From Dactylorhiza incarnata (taxonomy: Eukaryota; Streptophyta; Magnoliopsida; Asparagales; Orchidaceae), in NCBI GenBank assembly GCA_033032865.1, contig JAWHQI010000060.1:10682001-10746000 (forward strand): a DNA stretch of 64,000 nt. Direction: 5' to 3'. Positions 1 to 11,500 of this stretch are shown one piece after another. The position numbers were made by a program, and so were the translations under genes. How positions within the stretch are numbered: the stretch's first letter is position 1; every line of letters begins with the position of its first letter. The notes beneath the pieces are model-generated. The model was not told where the DNA came from. It did not search any database and saw only the letters and a program-made list of their open reading frames with translations.

Positions 1-226
1 TTGGTAGACCGGTTTAATTGGTCCGCCTTAGCTCGTGAGCAGTCTAAGCGCGCAAACAGTCAATTTGAGATTTGCTGAGTACACTGGGACTTTTTAGCGT
101 GGAAAACCCGGAAAAGGTAAAAAACCACGTGGCCGGAACTGTGCCGACCAAATTTCACTATCTCCTGAGAGGTTACAATTAGATGTTTAGAGATCAAGCG
201 CGACAGGCCGCTGCTCGTTACAATAG

Positions 227-263
227 TAGAGAGAGGGAGAGAGAGAGAGAGAGAGGGAGAGAG
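227..263. repeat. GA microsatellite
   Basis: About 37 bp of GA dinucleotide repeats broken by a few GGGA interruptions. Confidence 0.9.
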
Positions 264-412
264 CACTCCGAGGGTGACAGGCCACCTCTCGGAAAAACTA
301 AGTACATTTCCTATGAGTATAGCAGTGAACGAAAGTGAGAAGGCCTTGTCCGCTTTCCAGAGGACAGAGGTGAGACTGCTCTGTCTGCTTCTGAGAGGAC
401 AGAAGTGAAACT

Positions 413-565
413 GCCTTGTCCGCTTTCCTGAGAATGAAAGCGGGTGCCTTGTCCGCTTTCCTGAGAACGAAAGCGAGACAGCCTTGTCCGCTTTCCTGAG
501 AACGAAAGCGGGTGCCTTGTCCGCTTTCCTGAGAACGAAAGCGGGAGCCTTGTCCGCTTTCGCGG
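413..565. repeat. 32-36 bp tandem repeat, about 5 copies
   Basis: Units start at about 413, 445, 481, 514 and 547, each beginning GCCTTGTCCGCTTTC and ending in GAACGAAAGCGGGT-like sequence. A more diverged copy lies upstream from about 350. Because most units are close to 33 bp, the minus frame stays open through them. Confidence 0.85.
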
Positions 566-1020
566 AGAAGGAATTCTCTAAGTCCACGAAGGTGATCTTC
601 AAGCGCCGAAGGAGAAATCCGTGGAAATCTTCAAAGAGCTCTCTCTGGTCTTGAAGGCGGGATCCTCTAAATGAAGCCTTGGGGGCCTTTTTATAGCTTT
701 GGTCGGGGGTAGCCCGGTAATTTTGTCGTCGTAACCACCATAACCACCTTGGCGGACGAATCATATTTCCTGATTTGGGGCACTCGGATCACCATTTTTC
801 GTAAATGACCATCTTGCCCTTTGCGGAAAGGCGACAAGCCGTTCCTGAAAAGTGAGAAACTGAAAAGACAAAAAGTGAGCAAGCCGAGTTGGAAAAGTGA
901 GCGAGGCGAGGCGTAAAAGTGAGCGAGGCCAGGAAAAGCGGACTACAACCTTTCCCAGCACGGGGATGTTGTTTCGGCTGCATCCCCCGCGAAGGGGGGC
1001 TCGGCCGCTCCTTTTATCGG

Positions 1021-1825
1021 AGGGTGCGGTTTGGCCGCACCCTCCTATGGCCGCACCCCCCTATGGGGGGTGCGGTTTGGCCGCACCCCCTATGGGGGGT
1101 GCGGTTTGCGGTTGGGCCGCACCCCCCATGCCCCCCTATGGGGGGTGCGGTTGGGCCGCACCCCCTATGGGGGGTGCGGTTTGGCCGCACCCCCTATGGG
1201 GGGTGCGGTTTGGCCGCACCCCCCTATGGAGGGTGCGGTTTGGCCGCACCCCCCTATGGGGGGTGCGGTTTGGCCGCACCCCCCATGGGGGGTGCGGGTG
1301 CGGTTGGGCCGCACCCCCCATGGGGGGTGCGGTTGGGCCGCACCCCCCATGGGGGGTGCGGTTTGGCCGCACCCCCCATAGGGGGGTGCGGTTGGGCCGC
1401 ACCCCCTATGGGGGGTGCGGTCGGCCGCACCCCCTATGGGGGGTGCGGTTGGGCCGCACCCCCCTATGGGGGGTGCGGTTTGGCCGCACCCCCCTATGGA
1501 GGGTGCGGTTTGGCCGCACCCCCCTATGGGGGGTGCGGTTTGGCCGCACCCCCCATGGGGGGTGCGGTTTGGCCGCACCCCCCATGGGGGGTGCGGGTGC
1601 GGTTGGGCCGCACCCCCCATGGGGGGTGCGGCCAACCCCCCATGGGGGGTGCGGTTTGGCCGCACCCCCCTATGGGGGGTGCGGTTTGGCCGCACCCCCC
1701 TATGGGGGGTGCGGTTTGGCCGCTCCCCCCATGGTGGGGTGCGGCTTGGCCGCACCCCCCTATGGGGGGAGGGTGCGGCTTGGCCGACCCGGCCGCACCC
1801 CATGTGGGTGGGGTGCGGCTTTGTG
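1021..1825. repeat. GC-rich palindromic minisatellite (28-30 bp unit, about 27 copies)
   Basis: The unit alternates GGGGGGTGCGGTTTGGCC with GCACCCCCCTATGG, so every unit can fold on itself and the array is nearly self-complementary. Unit length varies between 28 and 30 bp, and a few units carry a short GCGGGTGCGG expansion (near 1296 and 1596). Long open frames cross it in several frames on both strands, which is a composition artefact. No protein is supported. Confidence 0.95.
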
Positions 1826-1839
1826 CTTACCTGGCGCCG

Positions 1840-1925
1840 TTTCTAGCGCGTCGTACTTGCGCGACAGATCTTCCACTTCCGTGATCCGGGGTTCGACTGG
1901 TTCCCCCTCCTCTCTATAGCGGGGT
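1840..1925 (-). other. short possible retrotransposon gag scrap
   Basis: The minus strand reads an acidic, gag-like stretch (EVEDLSRKYDALETAPG) just outside the minisatellite. It is too short to assign. It may belong to the same gypsy remnant as the LTR-like DNA at 1-900. Confidence 0.2.
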
Positions 1926-1930
1926 TTTCT

Positions 1931-3516
1931 CTAGACGCACCCCAAGGCCTTTATGGGTACGCAACAATTTGCAAATACATCTTTTTCTATATATGTAACC
2001 AAACAGTCATTCATTAAAGAATCTCTCATTCGATTGCGCAGACGATTCTTTACAATGTTCATTGCTGAAAATGCTCTTTCGACGGTAGCAGTCGCAACTG
2101 GTAAAATCAATGCTAACTTTACTAGCAAATATACCAATGGATATAAAATATCCTTCCTTTTTTCTACCAATTTCTTTGCAAGATCTCCAATTCCATTTAA
2201 TTGTCCAAAGTCATTGTCAGATTTTACATCAATAATAAATGTTTCCAATTGGCTATCAAGTTCCATAATATCCAAAGTGGAAAAATATGATGGATAAAAC
2301 TCTGCAAGACGTTTCAGCTTTTGTTTATCAAAACTTAAAAATGTATTATTTGAATTTAAACATGCAATGCAAATAAGTAATTCTGTATTCGTCTCTGTTA
2401 ACCTGTTGTTGAGTTCTTGAAGTTGCAAATCTATGACATTATAAAAAATTTCGGCTCGATAATAATGTAAATTTGTCATCTCGTGAACTATTCGTCTTGA
2501 TCGTCCTCGTGCCACATACATATTTTCCATTAAAGGAATATCAATTTTATAATTCTGACAAAATGATGAAACATCTTTAATCAAATTTTCCCATCCATTA
2601 TCAAAATATTAGTTATTCCCATAACATCTTTAATTCTCCAAAGCTTAGGACAAAATATTAGTTATTCCCATAATATCTCTCATTAGATATAAAATGAAGG
2701 CATAATCAAAAGTTTGCAGAGAATTTAGTAATGCGAATTTGCTTTCTATTCTGAACTTATATGTTGATCTCGCTCAACCACCTCGAGAACATCAATAACA
2801 GATGAAAATAGCACGATCATATTAATCAATGAACTATAATGTGAACCCATCTTGTATCAGCTGCTCTAATAAGATTTCTTTCTTGATTTTGACCCGTTCC
2901 GCATATAATCTCACCTTTTTGTAAACATTCAAAAAAATTTTGTGATTGAGATTCTCAAAAAAGCTCTTGTCATTTGCATGAAATAGTAATAATATTAGTT
3001 GTTGTAGTTGTTAAATCAAAAAACCAAGCAACTAAAACATGATTTTTTTGCAACAGCGACTAATGCAAGCTGAAGTTGGTGAGCAAAACAATGAATATAA
3101 TATGCTGATGAATTCTCTTTCATAATAAGTGCTTTAAGACCATTAAACTCTCCTCTCATATTACTGACACCATCATAACCTTGTCCACGCAATTTTGAAA
3201 AACATAAATCATGCTTAGAGAAGAATCCTTCTAATGCTACCTTCAACGAAACTGATGATGTATCTGAAATATGCACAATACCCAAAAAGCGTTCAATCAC
3301 TTGACCTTGTCTATCAACATAGCGTACTGCTATGGTCATCTGCTCTTTTGTCGAGATATCTCGTGACTCATCGATAAGTACAGAAAAAAAAGAGTCTCGA
3401 ATATCTCTAATAATCAAATTTATTATCTCAGTAACCATTGCATTGATAATATCCTTTTGAATATCTGGTGCAGTAAGCTTGTTATTAGTAAGCTTGTTTA
3501 GATTGGCATCCAACAC
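1931..3516 (-). pseudogene. hAT transposase (ZMYM1/TTF-type, DUF4371) remnant
   Basis: Read on the minus strand from 3516 down to 1931, this matches the plant TTF-zinc-finger/hAT family in order. The RNase H-like part carries ILIDESRD-like and LRGQGYDGVSNMRGEFNG motifs and YIHCFAHQLQLALVAVAKKS. A middle part with stops (about 3015-2585) still shows RWxSHYxSL and SSVIDVLE blocks. The end is the C-terminal dimerisation region (LILPVATATVERAFSAMNIVKNRLRNRM). Two open pieces, 3016-3516 and 1931-2584, are separated by frameshifts and stops. The N-terminal zinc finger is absent at this locus. Family function: cut-and-paste transposition in the nucleus. This copy is dead. Confidence 0.85.
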
Positions 3517-4142
3517 TTCCCATCTTCAAGCTTGAACTGTTATCACATCTACACATCAAGTCAAGCTTGAACAAGATGACAAGATGCCATCTTTTTGTAA
3601 TTAACATGTCAAAATCACATCTAAACATTCAAACATCTATCACATCTACACATTCAAGAAGACAAGAAGAGAAACAGAGTAGCTTGAACTGTTAAACAAA
3701 AAATGTTTACTTAATTAACAGAGTGCAAAATGCTTACTTGCTTAGTTGCTTGCCTAGATGCGGCCAGGGACGGAGCTGGCCTGGGAGGCTGGGACTCACT
3801 AGGAGGCTGGGAAGACCGAAGAAGTCAAGAAGAGAAACGGACCAGGAAACAGTGACTGCGCCTGCGCTGCGGTCTGCAGGCCGGCCGAACAGGGAGGAAC
3901 TGAGGAAGCTGGAAGCCCGGAAGCCCGGAACCGGAAGCTACATCCAGAACAGAAACTAGAGGCGGAGCACCGGTCGCCGGAGACGCGGAAGGAAGCCGGA
4001 ACCGGAATAGCAAGCAGGGCGCATCGGCATCGCGGACGTCGTCGACAAGAAGCGGCGGACCTTAGGTGTGGTGTTAGGGCTGAACGGCTGAACCTGATGT
4101 TAAATGGCGCATATAATTAAAAAAATAAATGTTTTTTTTTAA
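3517..4142. other. non-coding flank of hAT remnant
   Basis: AT-rich DNA with repeated TCACATCTACACATTCAAG-like words (3530-3660), then a GC-richer stretch (3760-4080) holding a 78-codon frame (3723-3959) without recognisable homology. I read this as hAT interior or terminal sequence with the transposase N-terminus deleted. Confidence 0.4.
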
Positions 4143-4196
4143 TTTCACGGGGGCACGTGCCCCCCTGGACTATACTTAAATCCACCCGTGGGAAAC
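4143..4196 (-). mobile_element. probable terminal region of the hAT element
   Basis: The palindrome GGGGGCACGTGCCCCC followed by CTGGACTATA and AAATCCACCCGTGGG resembles the subterminal/terminal sequence that I recall for TTF-type plant hAT elements. Its position upstream of the minus-strand transposase fits a 5' end. I could not find a matching opposite end or an 8-bp TSD. Confidence 0.4.
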
Positions 4197-4266
4197 CACC
4201 AATTCGCTTGGAAGGGGCTCCAGCAAAATCGGGAGGAGGCATTGGTCCACCACCTTCTCTCACAAA

Positions 4267-4443
4267 TTTTTTTTGGTGCGCACGGCACATCTTCCTTTAT
4301 GTACACATGAGTCTTATCACAGCTGTAAATTTTCCGACTGGAATTACAGTTGTAAAAATCCGACTGAAATTTAGAAAATTTTACAACTGTAATAAGACTC
4401 ATGCGCACATAGAGGAAGGTGTGTCATGCGCACCAAAAAATTT
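4267..4443. mobile_element. MITE-like inverted-repeat element, about 177 bp
   Basis: Two arms of about 68 bp face each other: the left starts TTTGGTGCGCACGGCACATC, and the right ends with the complement (GTGTGTCATGCGCACC) plus an A-run. Both arms include TATGTxCxCATGAGTCTTAT and ACAGxTGTAAA. It has no coding capacity. Superfamily unknown, TSD unclear. Confidence 0.75.
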
Positions 4444-4479
4444 CTCCCTTCTCTCATGCCCTATGCCAAGTTCATCAAC

Positions 4480-5672
4480 ACTAGAATGAAGTAATGTAGA
4501 AAAGAAATAAAATTATCATACAACAATTCATAATACATGAAAATTAATTAATGAAACTGAATAAATTAGAATAGTTCGTTGGCAGTTTGGCACAATGAAG
4601 AAGATTAATGTATCCGCACAATTGAAGTAGAATTTTTTACCTAGAGCTAACACAGCAGATTTTCACAACGCAGCTTTTGTTACTTCAGAATATGGAACTA
4701 ATTACGGAAGGTCAACAAATGCATAATTGTGGACGGTATAGAAATTAATCAACTACCCATACAATTTGTTAACCGAAGTGCCTACAATACAGATTTGCTT
4801 AAAGCTAGTCAGGCTGCATGTTTGACCTCGAAAAGCTCCGGATCTCCCCCATTCTCCGTTTTTTGGCTATTTTCTTTTCTGATTGTTTCTCGTGATGATT
4901 TTCCTATTTATTTTTGTGATTTTTTGCATCATAGTTGCATTATAACCAGCATGAATAATTGAATGTTGTTTATTTAGATGTAATTTAGTAACATAATTAT
5001 ATATTCTTTGTATTATGTTTCTACTATCATAGATTTAGAGGATTTGATAATGCATGAACAAAAACGAGTATGGGCATGGGGGGCAATTGATGCCTCCTAA
5101 TGCGTTTAAGTTGAATGTATTTCAAATCTTTTTATATTTGTTCTAGAATTTGCAGTTTGGTAGGTTTATATATATTTATTTGATTGGATTGGGTTGGAAG
5201 ACCAAATCCATGAATAAATTTTGGATTGGATTGGAAGACCAAATCCATGAATAAATTTGCAATTTGCAACCTTCGAAATCCATGAATAAAGTTTGTTCTA
5301 ATTTGGAGTTATGAATAATATTAGTAGATACAGACAAATGATAAAATCCATTAAATTTTGTATTCCTTGTTAGAAAATCCACTAAATATATCTTAAAACC
5401 ATCTTACTTCTTTTCCAAGCTAACACAACCAATCTTTCCTTGAGATTCTCTCTGCCAAAAAGTTTATGGCTAATTTTCACGGTGTATAGTTGTTTTAAAT
5501 GTTGACAATCTTTTGATGAGAGCTGTAATTTCTTTTTTGGTTTAAGCCTCACTTGTACATGATTGGTTTTAATTATTATAGTGTTCCATGCAAACTCTGC
5601 AATTTCTTTCTCAATATTGTTTGGGTTTTTTATCATGTTCATGCATATGACCACATACGACATTTTTTCATG
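4480..5672. other. AT-rich intergenic, no gene seen
   Basis: No convincing coding sequence. It contains a local direct duplication (period about 39 bp, 5185-5258) built on GGAAGACCAAATCCATGAAT. Confidence 0.6.
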
Positions 5673-6138
5673 TGCATGTGATGTTTTTTTTTGGGGCACA
5701 AAGACCCATTTTATTGATGAGAGAAAGGAAAAAACAAAGATACATAGGGAATGGGAGCTACCCCGAACCCTCAAAAGCTACCCCATTACCCCAACTCTAA
5801 ACTATCAGAGCCCAATACAGAAACCCGGAGATGCACCATGTTAGTGGCGTCCTCAATAATGACTTTACGGAGCTGGTCGGGAATGAAGTCCTTGGAGAAT
5901 CCACAGCTAGTGTTGTTTGACAGAGCAAATTTGGCCATTGCGTCCGCCAACCGGTTGCCCACTCTGTGTATGTGTGCGCTTGTTATTTCCAACAGGTTCA
6001 CCATTTGAATTATACTTTCGCCACATTCCCAAATCCTCCACTGATTGAAATGCCTCATTTTTAAACCATCCATTATTATCTTGGAGTCGCTGGATATGTG
6101 AACACAGGATATTTGTTTTTGCCAGTGCATGTGATGTT
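5673..6138 (-). mobile_element. 5'-truncated LINE (RNase H end) with TSD
   Basis: The minus strand (6130-5786) encodes an RNase H-like fragment of plant non-LTR retrotransposons: SDSKIIMDGL, a central AHIHRVGNRLADAMAKFAL block, then a short 3' UTR with AATAAAATGGG and a terminal A-tract. The inserted DNA, 5686-6125, is bounded by the direct repeat TGCATGTGATGTT (5673-5685 and 6126-6138), the hallmark of target-primed reverse transcription. About 440 bp remains; the reverse transcriptase is missing through 5' truncation. Domain identity and TSD are seen directly; the LINE subclass is inferred. Confidence 0.85.
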
Positions 6139-6390
6139 ATAGCTTATAAACCATAATATTGTTGTCATCAAAATTTATGAATTTTCTAGCCCCTAAACAG
6201 TCGCTAGCTCATGGGCGAATCTCATCCACCTTAAACATGTCGTGAATGAGCGAAGCCTATTCCTTGTATTGTTCTAGCCCTCAATCCTTTCATAATTTTA
6301 AACTCAACATAATATATTTTCATAGTCCGTCATCTATTTGTGTAACCCTAAAATTCTTTTTTGTTTATGTAGATTTCTCTGACATTAAAT
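6139..6390. other. non-coding, no feature recognised
   Basis: AT-rich sequence between the LINE and the CACTA pseudogene, possibly the 5' part of the CACTA transcript unit. Confidence 0.4.
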
Positions 6391-7935
6391 ATGGATAAAA
6401 GTTGGATTGATTTGCGAAAAAGAGTTTCATCTGAGTACATCCAAGGTGTTGACAAGTTTCTGGATTATGCTTATCAAAATAAAACAAATAATTTTGAGAC
6501 TCAAATTTACTACCCTTGCAAAAAATGTTATAATACTTATCTGATAGAGAGGGTTGTTTTTCGTTAGCATATAATTATATATGAGATTTTATCTAAGTAT
6601 AAGATATGGACCCTTCACGGGGAATTATATGGTTCTATATCTTGCGGTGGGGATGAACAACGTTCTGATTTGAGAGATGATATGATGGAAATGATATATT
6701 AAGCAATTAGAATTCCACCTATTGGTGCTAGTTTGTATGAGAATTCGTCATCATTAAGCAATCCAAGAATGGATGGTCCTAGCGAAGAAGATGCCAAATT
6801 TATAAAATGTATTGAAGATGTAGAGTTTCCACTGTACGTACCCTAATTGTGTCAAGTATACATCATTATCTTTCATAGTTAGGTTACTACAAGGTAAAGT
6901 CACGCGTGAATGGACAGATACCTCATTGCTATGGCTATTGAAGTGACTTATTGATGCTTTTCCGAACATAAAAATACCTAAGTCTTATTATGAATCTCAA
7001 AAGATTATTAAAGATTTGGGATTTTCTTACGAGACATGAGATGCATGCCCCAACAATTGCATGATTTTTAAAGAAAATGATATTACACTTGAAAATTGTG
7101 AGATATGTGGTGAGTCACGATACAAACAACTCAATAACAATAGAAGTAACATGCAAAATGCAATTACAAAAATTCCAGCAAAACAAGTAAGTTATTTTCC
7201 TTTGAAATCGAGATTGAAGAGACTATTCGATCATGTTATCAAAAACTGCAAGTTGCATGTGATGGCATGCAGAGGAATAACGTACTAATGATGATATTAT
7301 GAGACACTCAACTGACTCTCCAACTTGGAAAAAGTTTGATAAAGATTATCCTCAATTTGAAACTGATCAGTGTCACAATATTAGACTTGGTTTGGCATCT
7401 GATAAGTTTAATCCATATAGAACCATGTCCATTGGTCATAGCACATGGTTAGTTATTTTAATTCCTTATAATTTACCATCATGGATGTGCATAACACAAT
7501 CGTTTCTCTTTCCTACTGTACTAATTGATGGATCGAAGAGACCTGGTAATAAAATTGAAGTTTATCTTCAACCTCGATTGATGACTTGAATGAATTATTG
7601 AATATTGGTGTGGCAACATATGATGCATCAAAAAAATCAGATGTTCACTCTGCGTGCCGCGTTGTTTTGGACAATTAATGACAACCATGCATATGCAAAC
7701 TTATCAGGATGGAGTACAAAAGGTCAGTATGCTTATGCAAATTGTAATTTGCAAACTAAATCACAGTGGCTAATAAATGGTAGAAAATATTATTACTTGG
7801 GTCATCGTCAATGGTTACCCAGTGGACATAGGTTTCGAAGAGATAAGACAACTTTTAATGGATGTCGCGAATTTGAAGCTAAACCTCATATATTAAAGGG
7901 AAGTGATATCACAACACAACTGAATGATGTACTTA
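6391..7935 (+). pseudogene. CACTA (En/Spm) TNP2 transposase remnant
   Basis: The start at 6391 gives a transposase-associated domain (MDKSWIDLRKRVSSEYIQGV, then FLDYAY and a C-x2-C pair). After stops and frameshifts come the TNP2 blocks: PKSYYESQKIIKDLGFSYE, DACPNNCMIF, ENCEICGESRY, IPAKQVSYFPLKSRLKRLF (6960-7240), MRHSTDSPTWKKFD and NIRLGLASDKFNPY (7299-7400), STWLVILIPYNLPSWM, and finally LSGWSTKGQYAYA, SQWLINGRKYYYLGHRQWLP and FRRDKTTFNG (7605-7900). The order matches a TNP2 protein, but the C-terminal part is replaced by gypsy DNA at about 7935. Multiple stops make it non-functional. No CACTA termini were found. Confidence 0.88.
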
Positions 7936-8578
7936 CTTGCGAGCTCCTCAGCCGCTCCGACTCTTCCTCCATGGGATCCTTCCCTGCTCGTCGAGGGGGA
8001 CCACCATCCTCCAACGGAGTCACGCGATGAGGCGAGGTCGACGTGCACTCTGCGCGAGGAAGCAGAACTACTCGCAACATCCCCTCCATTCGTCGCGCGA
8101 AATCCTCAAAGTCTGCTCTTGCCACATACTCGCTTCCTTTTGCCGAATTGTCGACTATCCCTTCAAGGTCGCCAACTTCCACCATATCGCCTTCCCACCA
8201 GGTTTTCTTCCTCTGGATATGATTCATGCTCACTGCACCAAAGTGTTGAAGCCAGGAAAATCCTAGATCCAAATATTCAGATCAATGCAACCGAGACTAC
8301 TTGCCCAGCAACCCAACTAAATGGCTTGGCAGACAGCAATGAAGAGGCTCGAATAACAATAACAGGATCTCAGGTGTTGCCGCAGGGAGGTCTCACCACA
8401 TACCCAGAAGCTCAGAAGATACTTCTCCTCTGCAACCAAAGATGGTCGAGCAGGGTACAAGGGAAGCACCAACTTGACGAGTATCTAGGATGACGGTCGA
8501 GAGTGACAGTCAAGATCTCACGGGGACAAGTCTTCAAAAATGAGGTTCTGAAATCTCAGCCAAATGTGCTAATCATAG
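7936..8578 (-). mobile_element. Ty3/gypsy family A, LTR end plus gag start (copy 1, broken)
   Basis: On the minus strand the LTR part (8578 to about 8260) is followed by a gag N-terminus containing SEYVARADFEDFARRMEGML and a TSPHRVTPLEDGG-like block. The same peptide pattern recurs in copy 2 (14.3 kb) and in the plus-strand copy at 46.7 kb (GEFVTRADFADFSQRIDVM). The DNA is closely similar to 14,325-14,862 over roughly 530 bp. The LTR is cut at 8578 by a 5.1-kb insertion and resumes at 13,655. Gag is open only briefly; pol is absent. Confidence 0.75.
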
Positions 8579-11500
8579 TGTAAGATCTCTTTTTCCAAAA
8601 CTCGTTCCGGTACTTGAAAACTCGAACCTCTCCCGCATCGCACGGTTGAGGTGGATCTTCGCCCAGAATCGCCGCCTTGCGGTGTCACCAACACACGGGT
8701 TGGCTAACACCGCTCAGCACCAACCCTGCCGGCTATACGATCATAAGTAAAAATATGCCAATAAGAGAAGTGCAGAAGTAAAGACATGTCCACAAAGTCA
8801 CAACATCATATATATGTATAATGAAAACAGAAAGTCCATAAGAGACGTACAAGCAAAAAGGGGCTTATGCCCAATAAATATCCAATATAATATACTATCT
8901 CTCTCTCTCTCTCTACAACATGCGGAAGACTACATCAAAACTCTCAAAAATGCGGAAGGCTAGCTATCTAATCATCGACCTGTGGCGTCTTGGTAGTGTG
9001 TTGCATCTGCTGCTCGGGTCCTGCCATCTCGTCCTGCTGCGCGCGGGACAACTCCGTCTCCTCGGACTCCTGCGGTCACACCGACCGTTAGTCATAAAGA
9101 CTAAGTCGTTTTGTCCTCGCCTCCCTCCACGACTCCTAGGCACCGAGCGGGAGGAAGAAGCGGAGGACAAATAAGGGGTAAACAAGAAGGTGGTGACATG
9201 ACACTACTCTAGCAGGTATAAGTAAAGCAGTAAAATCTAACTAGCAGTATAGTGCAGGTATAAGGCAGTAAAGTAGAGCAATGAAGTAAGCAGTAAATAG
9301 AAAGGAAATGCAGTGCAGTAAGTAAATCTAAACTACCATCATAGATTCGTACCTTAACTTATATAAACGCCCATACGACATATAAGTTAAGATGTCCAGG
9401 TAACCCATCATATAAAAGAGCTCATACTAATTTATATGATGGGGGTATGCTAATGTGTATGTTATGCTATGTAATGTTTATGATGTGTATTATGCAGCCA
9501 TACAATGCAACTCACACACACGACTCTATGCGCATAGACCTTTATAGTTCCCAATTTGTTTAAAAGGAAGCCAACCTTTCGGGTACCGACCGTCGTGGCT
9601 CACGGTGGCAGTGGATCGGGCACTCCACATCCTAGGCGGGTATGGTCACTACCAAGCCTAGACCTCATGTACGCCTCAACGCTAAGAACACAACAGCGGA
9701 GCTCCTGCGTACTCTTGCTGGAATCCTCCAGACTTTAAGGTCGGGGTGGGTTATTAGGGATTGTCCTCCAGACCGCGTTACTCAAACTTATCGGCCCTCT
9801 AAACCTCACTCTCACCTGAGTCAACGTACTACCGTCGGTGACACGACTGGCCTAGTACCGAAGACTCGCCACTATTTGCATAAGAAACAGGTGTATATGT
9901 TTAACATGTCCACCGGAGCTATCCGGCTCAGGAACTAACACACAAGCAGATCCAACCCATCTCCTTCCCGGAGGAGATCCATACCAGTTTGCAGACCTAC
10001 TTAGGCTACTCTTGCCTACAATTTACTTGGTGTTATATTTAGGGTGAATCTTGGACTTCCCGCGGTGTACTCCGTAAGGGGCCCCTAACGGTACTATGGA
10101 TCAATGTGCTCAACCCCACCATCCTCCTCAAGATAATTACTTTAGTTGGTGATTAACATTTGGCTCACCCTCATTATTTCATATACTTAGAATGACTTAG
10201 CTCAACACCCGTCCGACCCAACTGGGTTGGACGTACCTCCATTCCTTCTACATTAACTCTAGCACAACCTCTCAACTAATCCTAAGGTTGCCCTACTTGA
10301 ATCATGGTGTGCTACAACTCATTTACTGATTGGATAAAACTCCTAAACACTACTTAGGGGTCTGAATTGTCTGAAACTCAAAATTCTGTTTTTACTAAAC
10401 GCAGACCACTAGGTTGAACTATCCATCAACCCCACAAGGGAACCCTTCTAAAAATTCATCACCAAGGTCTCTAACAATTATCCTAGGCTCCCACTGACCT
10501 TAGTAAGGTATGATCCAATTTCCATAATTTTCCATATTAAATTGTTATTTAATATAATTTAAAGTAGTTAAGGCCTTGAGTCAAATTACACATGAACTAC
10601 CCTCAAAATGATTCTTCATGATACATAAGAATTATCAGTAAGACAATATTCCATATCATGGTGGTTCACTGAGTATCATGACCCTAGGATTGAATTTGGT
10701 TTACTATATCATCATAATTGTATAATTACCAAAATGCCACTATAATTAGGAAAAATAGTATTTCACTTCTGAAAATTCTACAAAAATTACCAAGTGTCTT
10801 AATGGGGACCTAGAGTCCTCTGCCAAATTATTGTGTCATTACCATATGATTTGATATTTTAAAAAGATTAAACATCTAAAGGTGGCAATTATCAATTTCT
10901 ACATGAGATACATGAAATATAAATCTACAAGCTTCCAAACAGTTGTCATGGGCACATATTAACCTAAAATTACAGATAACCAAGTATCACATCATTGCCC
11001 TATGATTTGATATTTTAAAAAGATTAAATACTCAAGTGGTGTAAATTCCAAGTTCTACATGAGGTACAAGAAATATAATTCAACAAGCTTCCAAACAATT
11101 AACATGGGCATATATTAACCTAAAACTACAGATAACCAAATATCACATCATTGCCCCATGATTTGATATTTTAAAAAGATTAAATACTCATAAGCTAGAA
11201 AGTACTTAAGACTTCCTACACAAGGAATAAAGCTTCCATAACTCATAACAAAATTACCATAGCTTTATTTCACAATAATACAGCCACTGATAGAATATCA
11301 AAGTCATACAAGGTCATATGACCATGCATTTCATTTTATTAAGGAAAGGGTGGTAATTTCATTTATTAAGAGGAAAATTACTTAAAAGCCTCTAAAAATT
11401 CCCATTAAATTATCTAAGACATTTTATGCCCTTACAAACATACCCACAAAGTTCTGAGCCAAGGCTAGAACATTTGGTCCTATGCCCTTCACAAATCTCC

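Larger units (their letters stand above)
1..900 (-). other. LTR-like noncoding segment, minus orientation
   Basis: No conserved protein is recognisable here. The minus strand has a good TATA-like box (TATAAAAAGG, about 687-696), followed about 100 bp downstream by a block of short tandem repeats, a layout typical of an LTR promoter region. An open minus frame from 764 to 60 exists, but its repeated peptide simply reflects the 33-bp DNA repeat, so I do not call it a gene. I infer a truncated Ty3/gypsy-type LTR; its ends are not visible. Confidence 0.3.

Noticed and set aside
413..565. CRISPR-like array
   Set aside because: Units are contiguous without unique spacers and the genome is a plant; ordinary tandem repeat.
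897..1919. Long open frames through the GC-rich array on both strands
   Set aside because: They follow the 28-30 bp repeat in several frames at once; no domain, no codon bias.
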